A DNA stretch of 64,000 nucleotides, taken from assembly GCA_002421685.1 (NCBI GenBank), contig DISB01000024.1, positions 1 to 64,000 of the forward strand, read 5' to 3'. Every line of letters starts with the position of its first letter. The stretch's first letter is position 1. Below are positions 29,701 through 36,694 of the stretch, piece after piece. The DNA comes from Bacteroidetes bacterium UBA6221. Lineage in GTDB: Bacteria; Bacteroidota; Bacteroidia; Chitinophagales; Chitinophagaceae. The notes below the pieces were generated by a model that saw only the letters and a program-made list of their open reading frames with translations, ran no database searches and was not told the origin of the DNA. Position numbers and translations under genes: made by a program.

Positions 29701-32700
29701 GGTTTTCGGCAAGCTGGTTCACGTTCTCTGTCAGGTTCTTCCAGATACCTGATGCACCCGGCACATTGGCCTGCCCGCCCAGCCGGCCTTCCACACCCAC
29801 TTCGCGGGCAACGGTGGTTACCTGATCGGCAAATACGGCCAGGGTATCTATCATCTCGTTAATGGTATCTGTCAACTGCGCTACCTCGCCGCGGGAACTA
29901 ATCGAGAGTTTTTGTTTCAGGTTACCTGTTGCCACTGCGGTTACTACCTTGGCAATACCCCGCACCTGGCCGGTCAGGTTCGATGCCATCATGTTTACCG
30001 AATCTGTCAAGTCTTTCCATGTTCCGCCCACACCCTGTACCCTGGCCTGTCCGCCCAGTTTACCTTCGGTACCTACCTCGCGGGCCACGCGCGTCACCTC
30101 GAAGGCAAAGGAGTTCAACTGGTCCACCATCGTATTGATAGTTTTTTTCAGGTCGAATATTTCTCCTTTTACATCAATGGTCACTTTCTTGGAAAGGTCG
30201 CCACCGGCAACGGCCTTCGTTACCTCTGCAATATTTCGCACCTGCGATGTCAGGTTCCCGGTCATCTGGTTTACCGAGTCGGTCAGGTCTTTCCATATAC
30301 CGGCCACACCCGGCACGAAGGCCTGCCCGCCCAGCTTGCCATCCGTACCCACCTCGCGGGCCACGCGCGTCACCTCCGATGCAAAGGCGCGCAACTGGTC
30401 CACCATGGTATTGAGCGTTTCTTTCAGTTGCAATATTTCACCCCGCACGTCCACCGTTATTTTGCGCGACATATCGCCGTTGGCTACCGCAATGGCCACG
30501 TCCGCTATATTCCGCACCTGGTCGGTCAGGTTGCCCGCCATCTGGTTTACAGAATCTGTCAGGTCTTTCCATGTACCCGCAACACCCGGCACGTGCGCCT
30601 GCCCGCCCAGTTTGCCTTCCGTACCCACTTCGCGCGCCACGCGGGTCACTTCCGATGCAAACGCCCTCAACTGCTCCACCATGGTATTAATGGTGTTCTT
30701 CAGCTCGAGTATCTCGCCTTTTACATCCACTTCTATTTTGCGCGACAGGTCGCCGTTCGCCACAGCTGTCGTCACTTCAGCGATATTCCGCACCTGGCCT
30801 GTCAGGTTCGATGCCATTTTATTTACCGAATCGGTCAGGTCTTTCCACGTACCGCCTACACCCGGCACATCAGCCTGCCCGCCCAGTTTGCCCTCAGAGC
30901 CTACCTCCCTGGCAACACGTGTCACTTCCGAGCCAAATGAATTCAATTGGTCCACCATTGTATTGATGGTGTTTTTCAATTCCAGTATCTCGCCCTGTAC
31001 GTTCACCGTTATCTTCTTGGATAGGTCTCCCTTGGCAACGGCGGTTGTTACTTCCGCAATATTCCGTACCTGGGCCGTCAGGTTGCTACCCATCTGGTTT
31101 ACCGAATCTGTCAGGTCTTTCCACGTACCGCCCACACCCTGCACTTTTGCCTGCCCGCCCAGTTTGCCTTCCGTACCTACTTCCAGCGCCACCCTGGTCA
31201 CTTCCGAGGCAAATGAGTTGAGCTGGTCCACCATCGTATTGATAGTATTTTTCAGGTCAAGTATCTCACCGGCAACATTCACGGTGATTTTTTTAGACAG
31301 GTCGCCCTTGGCTACCGCCGTTGTCACCTCGGCTATATTCCGCACCTGCGCCGTCAGGTTACTACCCATCTGGTTCACGGAGTCGGTCAGTCCTTTCCAT
31401 ACACCGGCTACGCCTTTCACCTTGGCCTGGCCGCCCAGTTTACCTTCGGTACCCACCTCCAGCGCCACGCGCGTTACTTCCGATGCAAAAGAATTAAGCT
31501 GGTCCACCATTGTATTGATGGTATTTTTCAGTTCCAGTATTTCACCCTGCACATCCACAGTTATCTTTTTAGACAAGTCGCCGTTGGCTACCGCGGTAGT
31601 TACGTCTGCTATATTCCGCACCTGTGCCGTCAGGTTCGATGCCATCTGGTTTACACTATAGGTCAGGTCCTTCCATACGCCACCCACGCCTTTTACTGTC
31701 GCCTGCCCGCCCAGCTTACCTTCTGAGCCTACCTCCCGCGCCACGCGTGTTACCTCCGAGCCAAACGAATTCAACTGGTCCACCATCGTATTGATTGTAT
31801 CCTTCAGTTCCAGTATCTCGCCCTGCACGTCCACGGTAATTTTTTTAGACAGGTCGCCCTTGGCTACGGCTGTAGTAACTTCTGCAATATTCCGCACCTG
31901 CGCGGTCAGGTTTCCTGCCATCTGGTTTACCGAGTCGGTCAGGTCCTTCCATACACCGCCTACGCCTTCCACCGTAGCCTGCCCGCCCAGCTTACCTTCA
32001 GAACCAACCTCCCGCGCCACCCTGGTCACTTCCGAGCCAAACGAATTCAACTGGTCCACCATGGTGTTGATGGTGTTCTTCAATTCCAGTATCTCACCCT
32101 GCACGTCCACCGTTATCTTCTTCGAGAGGTCGCCGTTGGCTACCGCCGTCGTTACTTCCGCAATATTCCGCACCTGTGCCGTCAGGTTGCTGCCCATCTG
32201 GTTTACCGAGTCGGTCAGGTCTTTCCACACACCGCCCACACCTTTCACTTTCGCCTGGCCGCCCAGTTTGCCTTCAGAGCCTACCTCCCTGGCCACGCGG
32301 GTCACTTCGGCCGAGAAGGAATTGAGCTGGTCCACCATCGTGTTAATGGTATTTTTCAGCTCGGATATCTCGCCTTTTACGTCCACTGTTATTTTGCGCG
32401 ACAGGTCGCCTTTGGCCACCGCCGTTGTCACCTCGGCTATATTCCGCACCTGGCCTGTCAGGTTCGATGCCATCTGGTTTACCGAATCCGTCAGGTCTTT
32501 CCAGGTACCGGCTACGCCTTTTACCTGCGCCTGCCCGCCCAGTTTGCCCTCTGTACCTACTTCCAGCGCCACGCGGGTCACCTCCGACGAAAAAGAGTTC
32601 AACTGGTCCACCATAGTATTGATGGTATTTTTCAATTCCAGTATCTCGCCCTTTACGTCCACGGTAATTTTCTTAGACAGGTCGCCCCTTGCCACGGCCG

Positions 32701-33451
32701 TAGTTACTTCGGCTATATTCCGCACCTGGCCCGTCAGGTTCGATGCCATCTGGTTTACCGAATCCGTCAGGTCCTTCCATACACCGGCCACACCTTTTAC
32801 CTTCGCCTGTCCGCCCAGCTTACCTTCAGTACCTACCTCCAGCGCCACGCGGGTTACCTCCATAGAGAAGAGGTTCAGTTGTTTTACCATGTCGTTCACC
32901 TCTTTGGCGATGCGTGCAAACTCACCCTGCAACACATGGTCGCCTATCTGGGTGGGCATTTCATGTGAGAGGTTGCCCTTGGCTACCGAACTGATCACCC
33001 CTGCTATCTCGATGGTCGGGTGCACCAGGTCCGATATCAGCGTGTTTAAAGAGTCAATGCTTGTACTCCACGACCCTCTTGCAAAAGGCACATCTATCCT
33101 GTGCGTCAGTTTACCCTGTTTGCCAATTGTCTTGCTGGCCCGGTTAAATTCCTGGGTCATCCGCTGGTTCAGCGAGATTATTTCATTCAGCGAATCACAT
33201 ATTTTACCGCTGATGCCTATTTTATCAATGGGCATCCGCACGTCAAAGTTACCATTGCGAACTTCTGTCAGCACGTTCAGCAGTTCCAGGTACAGCGCCT
33301 CCGACGGCCGGGTATCGTATATATAGTCTATGTGTTCCTTTTTCGGCTTTTTCTTTCGCGGCGTCGCGGCTGTCGTTGTGGAAATTTCCGCAATTTCCAT
33401 ACTTATATCTTCAGCGGGTGTGTTGTCAGCCATATTGTTCGTGGAGTTCAT
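26777..33451 (-). CDS. Giant cytosolic hybrid histidine kinase with 12 HAMP-type repeats, GAF, HisKA-HATPase and three receivers
   Basis: 2224 residues with no signal peptide or membrane helix. After a divergent HAMP-like N-terminus (~45-205), residues 206-1309 are twelve repeats of exactly 92 residues, each with 'EGKLGGQA', 'WKDLTDSVNQM', 'NLTxQVRNIAEVT' and 'GDLSKKITVDVKGEI'. Then come GAF (~1325-1465), a coiled coil (~1475-1535), HisKA with His1544 (ANMSHELRTP), HATPase (NLLSNAFKFT, DTGIGIS, GTGLGLSISRG), and receivers with Asp1885 (TLDVKLP), Asp2008 (VILDYTLPD) and Asp2155 (LMDIMMPEMDG). Group III fungal kinases (Nik1 type) use the same poly-HAMP design for osmotic and stress sensing. It is followed immediately by the receiver-kinase gene. 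Confidence 0.95.
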   Translation of the reverse strand: MNSTNNMADNTPAEDISMEIAEISTTTAATPRKKKPKKEHIDYIYDTRPSEALYLELLNVLTEVRNGNFDVRMPIDKIGISGKICDSLNEIISLNQRMTQEFNRASKTIGKQGKLTHRIDVPFARGSWSTSIDSLNTLISDLVHPTIEIAGVISSVAKGNLSHEMPTQIGDHVLQGEFARIAKEVNDMVKQLNLFSMEVTRVALEVGTEGKLGGQAKVKGVAGVWKDLTDSVNQMASNLTGQVRNIAEVTTAVARGDLSKKITVDVKGEILELKNTINTMVDQLNSFSSEVTRVALEVGTEGKLGGQAQVKGVAGTWKDLTDSVNQMASNLTGQVRNIAEVTTAVAKGDLSRKITVDVKGEISELKNTINTMVDQLNSFSAEVTRVAREVGSEGKLGGQAKVKGVGGVWKDLTDSVNQMGSNLTAQVRNIAEVTTAVANGDLSKKITVDVQGEILELKNTINTMVDQLNSFGSEVTRVAREVGSEGKLGGQATVEGVGGVWKDLTDSVNQMAGNLTAQVRNIAEVTTAVAKGDLSKKITVDVQGEILELKDTINTMVDQLNSFGSEVTRVAREVGSEGKLGGQATVKGVGGVWKDLTYSVNQMASNLTAQVRNIADVTTAVANGDLSKKITVDVQGEILELKNTINTMVDQLNSFASEVTRVALEVGTEGKLGGQAKVKGVAGVWKGLTDSVNQMGSNLTAQVRNIAEVTTAVAKGDLSKKITVNVAGEILDLKNTINTMVDQLNSFASEVTRVALEVGTEGKLGGQAKVQGVGGTWKDLTDSVNQMGSNLTAQVRNIAEVTTAVAKGDLSKKITVNVQGEILELKNTINTMVDQLNSFGSEVTRVAREVGSEGKLGGQADVPGVGGTWKDLTDSVNKMASNLTGQVRNIAEVTTAVANGDLSRKIEVDVKGEILELKNTINTMVEQLRAFASEVTRVAREVGTEGKLGGQAHVPGVAGTWKDLTDSVNQMAGNLTDQVRNIADVAIAVANGDMSRKITVDVRGEILQLKETLNTMVDQLRAFASEVTRVAREVGTDGKLGGQAFVPGVAGIWKDLTDSVNQMTGNLTSQVRNIAEVTKAVAGGDLSKKVTIDVKGEIFDLKKTINTMVDQLNSFAFEVTRVAREVGTEGKLGGQARVQGVGGTWKDLTDSVNMMASNLTGQVRGIAKVVTAVATGNLKQKLSISSRGEVAQLTDTINEMIDTLAVFADQVTTVAREVGVEGRLGGQANVPGASGIWKNLTENVNQLAENLTTQVRAISEVASAVTKGDLTRTIRVEAKGEVEELKDTINQMIANLKETTLRNQEQDWLKSNLAKLTQMLQGQKDLNTVTRRILSELAQVVNAQYGMFYILQQDDNASSKALQLFSAYAYNDELNDKKIFALGEGLVGQCAVEKERILLTSVPSDYVKIGSGLGQAAPHNLIVLPVLFETEIKAVIELGSFESFSETHLDFLEQLTESIGIMLNTIETNSRTEHLLEQSQSLTDELRITNEELQDKAHLLVKQKEEVENKNREVEEARKSLEEKAEQLQLTSKYKSEFLANMSHELRTPLNSLLILAQQLFENSEGNLTEKQVRYARTIHSCGDDLIQLINDILDLSKIESGYITADFINVRFNEITSFVETTFKHISESKNLKFSIEIDENLPDIIETDVQRLNQILKNLLSNAFKFTEKGEVRLRIYEANRTWKSDNPNLDGAKQVVAFEIKDTGIGISRDKQNIIFEAFQQAEGSTSRKYGGTGLGLSISRGLAELLGGTIELESEAGLGSSFILYLPIDYNPETLTRDKTALLKAGEYHRPQDVAVSNTHVAKMPERDLGGVNEIINETGDDRNQVAATDKVVLVVEDDIRFAKIMIDKAHEMGLKVIIATNFGEVFDMMNKYNPCAVTLDVKLPDASGWKILDLFKNDINFRHIPVHIISGEENKILAMKRGARSFHLKPLNTEALSLLFDDIATLNVSMPKHLLIVEDNEIDASQIAKMLYNGDLIELTIARTGRDALQLMSEHTYDCVILDYTLPDLGGMDFVMEISTARKVQMMPIIIYSAKDFSTRERTQLKQFANRIILKDVNSIELLLEETVMHLHLNHKDLSPEKRKVIENLRLKEDVLAGKNILVVDDDIRNLFALTTAFEKYRINTITAESGQEAIDILSERTGIDMVLMDIMMPEMDGYETTMKIRREHKNTKLPIIAVTAKAMKGDREKCIEAGASDYITKPLKIDQLLSLMRVWLYK
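29525..32836 (-). repeat. In-gene array of twelve 276-bp repeats (poly-HAMP)
   Basis: The array encodes residues 206-1309 of the giant kinase. Counting residues to both ends of the protein gives exactly 12 x 92 residues with no insertions or deletions. Repeats 1-10 are close to each other in sequence; 11 and 12, nearest the catalytic half, have diverged most (for example 'GNLKQKLSISSRGEV' and 'GDLTRTIRVEAKGEV'). This indicates expansion by duplication in the N-terminal part. Confidence 0.95.
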
Positions 33452-33643
33452 AAATAAATATTGAGCGTGTATGAATGGTAATGCTTATTGATTATAAAGG
33501 ACTTGAAACCGTACCGCGATTGCGGTCTATGTATAATACGAAAGAGGCATAGCTTCATCTTTTATAAAAAGTGTAGAATTGACTTCGTAAGAACTAACAC
33601 TGCAAAAAACCGTGCCACGGCTCCGGTTACCTCCCATGCAGGC
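33452..33643. other. Upstream region of the giant kinase, no gene seen
   Basis: About 190 bp between the kinase start and a terminator. A small hairpin (ACCGC GATT GCGGT at 33513-33526) is the only structure seen; I find no convincing coding sequence. It presumably holds the kinase promoter, which I could not place with confidence. Confidence 0.4.
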
Positions 33644-33674
33644 CCAAAAAAACCGGCCATAATATTGGCCGGTC
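33643..33674 (-). terminator. Rho-independent terminator after the VOC remnant
   Basis: Stem ACCGGCCA / TGGCCGGT (8 bp, 6-nt loop, 33652-33673), followed on the minus strand by a run of seven T. It lies 25 nt past the stop of a VOC-like gene remnant and has no complete gene to terminate. Confidence 0.8.
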
Positions 33675-33698
33675 ACATACAGTCTCTATGCAAAAAAA

Positions 33699-33800
33699 TT
33701 ACTGCGCCGAATGCAGCGATACATGGTTGCCCTCCGTATCTTCAAATGTGCCCGTAAGGATTTTTAAGAATTTAGTCCCTCGGTTGATTTTCCGGCGTAG
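33699..33800 (-). pseudogene. C-terminal remnant of a VOC (glyoxalase-fold) protein
   Basis: Reading the minus strand to TAA at 33699, the frame ends 'GTFEDTEGNHVSLHSAQ', which closely matches the C-terminus of VOC/glyoxalase-like proteins (FEDTEGNxVxLHS, with the metal-ligand Glu). Upstream, 'NRGTKFLKILT' may still belong to it; beyond ~33800 the frame stays open to 33890 but no longer resembles the family, and there is no start codon. An intact terminator follows. The gene appears truncated, with repeat element A occupying the place of its missing 5' part. Confidence 0.5.
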
Positions 33801-33872
33801 TCTTACACAAACCCACCGGTAGAACGCGGCCCGCTCCCCTAATAGTATATTTTGCACCGGCTCGACAGAAGG

Positions 33873-33903
33873 TTGATAATCACAACAATTTTACGTATAT
33901 TTG
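33873..33903 (+). promoter_or_regulatory. Promoter of repeat element A (TTG-N20-TATATTTG)
   Basis: TTG at 33873-33875, a 20-nt spacer and TATATTTG at 33896-33903 fit the Bacteroidota sigma-A consensus fully. The same CAATTTTACGTATATTTGTA core occurs at 49.3 kb and, reversed, at 60.8 kb. No gene starts downstream on this strand for over 1.4 kb. Confidence 0.75.
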
Positions 33904-34020
33904 TAAATATAGTCATCCGCATCCCCAGATGCGATGCAGCAGTTCTTTGACATACTTAGCACGGAATAATTCGGTAAAATTCAGCATCTGTCCTGGCCAC
34001 CCTGGAAGACAGTTATACAT
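33904..34020 (+). ncRNA. Candidate non-coding transcript, element A: leader with boxA-like motif
   Basis: Starting after the TATATTTG box, the predicted RNA has a hairpin GCATC-CCCA-GATGC (33919-33932) and a boxA-like AGTTCTTTGACATA (33941-33954), exactly 37 nt after the -7 box, as in elements B and C. A possible stem CTGTC / GACAG follows (33988-34012). boxA is the NusB/NusE (S10) binding site of rRNA leaders, but no rRNA gene follows. The end is not defined; the 80-bp block shared by B and C is missing or too divergent here. No open reading frame of convincing quality is present. Confidence 0.45.
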
Positions 34021-34146
34021 AATAACAATTTTACAACCATCAATCAACCACCGTGATTACCTCAAAAAACGATATCAAACGATACAAAACAACAGGTTTT
34101 GCAGGCTCCGGAAAAAACAAAAGAAAAAGCCTTATATATAACGCAT

Positions 34147-34170
34147 AAAAAAGGGACGTCCCGCCCCCTT
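34147..34170 (-). terminator. Probable terminator after the TPR gene
   Basis: On the minus strand AAGGG (34170-34166), a 10-nt loop, CCCTT (34155-34151) and then further T residues. The loop also contains part of the palindrome GGGACGTCCC. The stem is short, so this is a moderate call. Between it and the gene end, GACTTACGCC occurs twice (34191-34216). Confidence 0.45.
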
Positions 34171-34219
34171 AAAAAAAACTTTATGCCTCACGACTTACGC
34201 CTTATGACTTACGCCTAAA

Positions 34220-34876
34220 TCACCCCGGTATCCTCGACATATACTTTTCCATTTCCTTTATCTGGGCTACCACCTGCTCATTTTTCGATTTGCAGGATTT
34301 GGCTTTGCTGAAGTACAGTTTTGAGCTGCGGAAATCCCTGCGCTGCATGCACAGTCCCGAAAGTTGCAGGTAAGCAGTAGCCTCGCTGTCCTTATCGGGC
34401 AGGCCCATTTTCACCGCCTTGCGCAGGTATTCGTAGGCTTCTTTATTGTTCCCTTTCTTAAACGCGATGGCGCCCAGTTGCAGGTAAGCGCTGCCTTCAA
34501 ATTCTTTCTCGGGCATACCGGCGGCCAGTCCTTTCTTCAGGTCTTCCTCCGCTTTGTCCAGGTCGTCGGTCATGGTAGACAGGTTGGCACGCAACATATA
34601 ATAAGACGACCGCACGGGCTTATACAGCAGGTTTGGGTATTTCACCTTGTCCATCAGCTTTTGCGCGCCCTCCATATCGCCATCTTCAATATATTTCTGT
34701 ATCAGCGTCATGGGCCCTATCAGGAAGTGGGCGACCACCATCAGTATCGCCACCAGGAAAGGCAGCCAGGCTATCCACCAGGTCACCTCAAAACCCAGCC
34801 AGAAACCCAGGCCCAACATTAGTATTGCCAATGGCAGACGGTACAGTACTATAAAACGTCTTAAAGCTAATTTCAT
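34220..34876 (-). CDS. Membrane-anchored TPR protein
   Basis: 218 residues. Two hydrophobic helices near the N-terminus (about 12-30 and 33-55: LAILMLGLGFWLGFEVTWW, WLPFLVAILMVVAHFLIG) are followed by ~160 residues of helix-turn-helix repeats, including 'SAYLQLGAIAFKKGNNKEAYEYLRKAVKMG' type units (given here in general form as TPR 'AYLQLG..K.G....A..YL.KA'). The C-terminal repeat is 'AYLQLSGLCMQRRDF'. It likely serves as a protein-interaction platform at the membrane. A TATCTTTG box (34897-34904, minus strand) lies 20 nt upstream. The groES-like gene precedes it by 33 nt. Confidence 0.75.
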   Translation of the reverse strand: MKLALRRFIVLYRLPLAILMLGLGFWLGFEVTWWIAWLPFLVAILMVVAHFLIGPMTLIQKYIEDGDMEGAQKLMDKVKYPNLLYKPVRSSYYMLRANLSTMTDDLDKAEEDLKKGLAAGMPEKEFEGSAYLQLGAIAFKKGNNKEAYEYLRKAVKMGLPDKDSEATAYLQLSGLCMQRRDFRSSKLYFSKAKSCKSKNEQVVAQIKEMEKYMSRIPG

Positions 34877-34909
34877 TTGAATTTTTAAATTGGGTGCAAA
34901 GATAGTTCT

Positions 34910-35287
34910 TTACAGGTCTTCTTCCCTTTCCAGCATCAATATGCTGTGCTGGGGCACTATATAATATTTTTCGCCCTCATATAACACTTCGGTGCTGCCA
35001 CCTATGAGGAAGATGGCCAGGTCGCCCTCCCGGGCCTGCAGGGGAATATATTTTACTTTTTCCTGTGGTTCCTTCCAGGCTTCGTCGTCATCAGCTACCA
35101 CGGGTATCGGGAAGCCGGGACCTGTTTTGATGATATATCCCTGTTGCACTTTTTCTTTTTCCTGCACACCGGGTGGCAGGTACAAGCCGCTGCTGGTGCG
35201 TTCATCAGGCTTAGACGGCTTTATCAGCACCCTGTCGCCCACGATGACGAGCTTCTTCCACTTGTTATCAGATGTTATATTTACCAT
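34910..35287 (-). CDS. GroES-like co-chaperonin, orphan and enlarged
   Basis: 125 residues versus ~97 for standard GroES. It starts the Cpn10 fold with 'VGDRVLIKPSKPDERTSSGLYLPPG', where the ERTSSGLYLP segment corresponds to the GroEL-binding mobile loop; it continues with 'QQGYIIKTGPG' and ends 'EGEKYYIVPQHSILMLE'. An acidic insert (VVADDDEAWKEPQEKVKYIP) sits in the middle, in the dome region. No groEL lies nearby, so it is likely a second, specialised GroES copy. It could cap GroEL for certain substrates or have another role. A TAATTTTG box at 35306-35313 (minus strand) lies 18 nt upstream. Confidence 0.85.
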   Translation of the reverse strand: MVNITSDNKWKKLVIVGDRVLIKPSKPDERTSSGLYLPPGVQEKEKVQQGYIIKTGPGFPIPVVADDDEAWKEPQEKVKYIPLQAREGDLAIFLIGGSTEVLYEGEKYYIVPQHSILMLEREEDL

Positions 35288-35361
35288 GAGTTTTTAAGCG
35301 ATGTGCAAAATTACATCATTAATTTTGCCTTTGCTGAGCGCTTAACTTGCAGCCTGCTTAT

Positions 35362-36096
35362 ATGAAAAAGAAAGATTGGTACGAAAACTGGTTCAACTCC
35401 GCATATTACAAGATATTGTACCGCGACCGGGACGAACTGGAGGCCGAACAGTTTGTGGAAACACTGGTAGACCACCTGCAGCCCATTCCCGGCAGCCGTA
35501 TGCTGGATATAGCCTGCGGCGAGGGCCGCTATGCCCGACAGTTGGCCGGGCACGGGTTTGATGTTACCGGTATCGACATCGCCTACACCGGCATATTGAA
35601 GGCGCAGGAATACGAGCACGAAAGACTGCATTTTCACGTGCACGATATGCGCTTCCCGTTGTACATCAACTACTTCGATTATGCTTTCAATTTCTTCACC
35701 AGCTTCGGCTATTTCACCAGCGACCGCGACCACCTGATGGCTGCAAAATCCTTCGCCGCGGGGCTGAAGGAAGACGGCCTGCTGGTAATAGACTACCTGA
35801 ACGCACCCTATGTACTGGACAACCTGGTACCACACGAAACGGTGATGCGTGATGGATACGCCTTCGACATAACCCGGCGGGTAGAGGGTAAACACATAGT
35901 TAAGGATATCAGGTTTGCAGACAGGGAGGGTATGCCTATCCATTATGCTGAACGGGTGGCCGCTTTTACGCTGTCAGATTTTTTGGCGATATTCAAGAAA
36001 GCGGGGCTGTCCCTGTCGGGCACCTACGGCGATTACCGGCTGAATAACTACGACCCGGCTGAATCGGAAAGGCTCATCATGATGTTTAAAAAATAG
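35362..36096 (+). CDS. Class I SAM-dependent methyltransferase
   Basis: 244 residues from the ATG at 35362 (MKKKDWYENWFNSAYY); a TTG five codons upstream is less likely. Motif I is 'MLDIACGEGRYARQLA', then 'VTGIDIAYTGILKAQ', 'FHVHDMRFPL', 'FDYAFNFFTSFGYF' and 'LVIDYLNAPYV'. This set matches small Bacteroidota methyltransferases of the methyltransf_25 type with a beta-rich insertion near 150-200. The substrate is unknown. The PAP2 phosphatase gene starts one nt after its stop, implying co-transcription. Confidence 0.85.
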   Translation: MKKKDWYENWFNSAYYKILYRDRDELEAEQFVETLVDHLQPIPGSRMLDIACGEGRYARQLAGHGFDVTGIDIAYTGILKAQEYEHERLHFHVHDMRFPLYINYFDYAFNFFTSFGYFTSDRDHLMAAKSFAAGLKEDGLLVIDYLNAPYVLDNLVPHETVMRDGYAFDITRRVEGKHIVKDIRFADREGMPIHYAERVAAFTLSDFLAIFKKAGLSLSGTYGDYRLNNYDPAESERLIMMFKK

Positions 36097-36097
36097 T

Positions 36098-36694
36098 ATG
36101 AAGGAACTGCACGACTGGCTTATCTATTGGGACTTCACCGCATGGTATTACCTGAATACCCAATGGGTAAATGGCTTCTTCGACGTGCTGATGCCCTTCC
36201 TGCGCAACCAGTGGACATGGGCTCCGCTATATCTCTTCCTGCTCATATTCATGCCGCTGAACTATGGGCGCAAGGGCTGGATGTGGTGTGTGTTCTTCCT
36301 GCTCACCTTTGCTATAAGCGATTACCTGAGTGCCAGCGTTATCAAGCCCTACTATATCCGTATGCGCCCCTGCAATAATCCTTATATCCAGGACATCGTT
36401 CACCTGTTAGTGCCATGCGGCAGCGGGCATAGTTTCCCGTCAAGTCATGCTGCCAATCACTTCGCCCTGGGCGTCTTTGCTGCCGTCACGATGGGCAAAA
36501 CGTACAGGTGGGTTTGGCCGGCGGGTTTGCTATGGGCGCTGTCTGTAGGTTATGCGCAGGTGTACGTGGGTGTACACTTTCCGGGCGATGTATTAGGCGG
36601 CGGAGTGCTGGGAACAATAGCCGGGCTGCTTACCGGCTATGCATACAACCGGGTGTACCGGCGTCCTTCCCCGCCACAGCTTAGTGAGACCTGA
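36098..36694 (+). CDS. PAP2-family membrane phosphatase
   Basis: 198 residues with about five membrane helices. The three PAP2 motifs are complete: 'KPYYIRMRP' (KX6RP), 'SGHSFPSSHAANH' (PSGH type, with the catalytic His) and 'AQVYVGVHFPGDV' (SRX5HX3D type, with His and Asp; the usual SR is AQ here). Such enzymes in Bacteroidota dephosphorylate undecaprenyl pyrophosphate or lipid A/phosphatidylglycerophosphate. The start is 1 nt after the methyltransferase stop. Its last 14 nt overlap the convergent DUF4476 gene. Confidence 0.9.
   Translation: MKELHDWLIYWDFTAWYYLNTQWVNGFFDVLMPFLRNQWTWAPLYLFLLIFMPLNYGRKGWMWCVFFLLTFAISDYLSASVIKPYYIRMRPCNNPYIQDIVHLLVPCGSGHSFPSSHAANHFALGVFAAVTMGKTYRWVWPAGLLWALSVGYAQVYVGVHFPGDVLGGGVLGTIAGLLTGYAYNRVYRRPSPPQLSET

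Noticed and set aside
29862..31661. A 599-codon open frame on the plus strand opposite the giant kinase
   Set aside because: It mirrors the HAMP repeats: repeated codon use on the minus strand leaves one antisense frame free of stops. The translation is a Ser/Pro/Thr-rich repeat with no domain, and the sense strand has strong homology features.
29525..32836. CRISPR-like regular repetition
   Set aside because: The period is 276 bp, all in one reading frame and protein-coding; there are no spacers.
31791..33326. A 511-codon plus-strand frame in the same region
   Set aside because: Same explanation as the previous frame; it continues the antisense of the repeat array and has no promoter or family resemblance.
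33870..34020. A 16S rRNA or tRNA gene after the boxA-like motif
   Set aside because: No rRNA-like sequence follows in any of the three copies, and no tRNA cloverleaf or GGTTCRA loop was seen.
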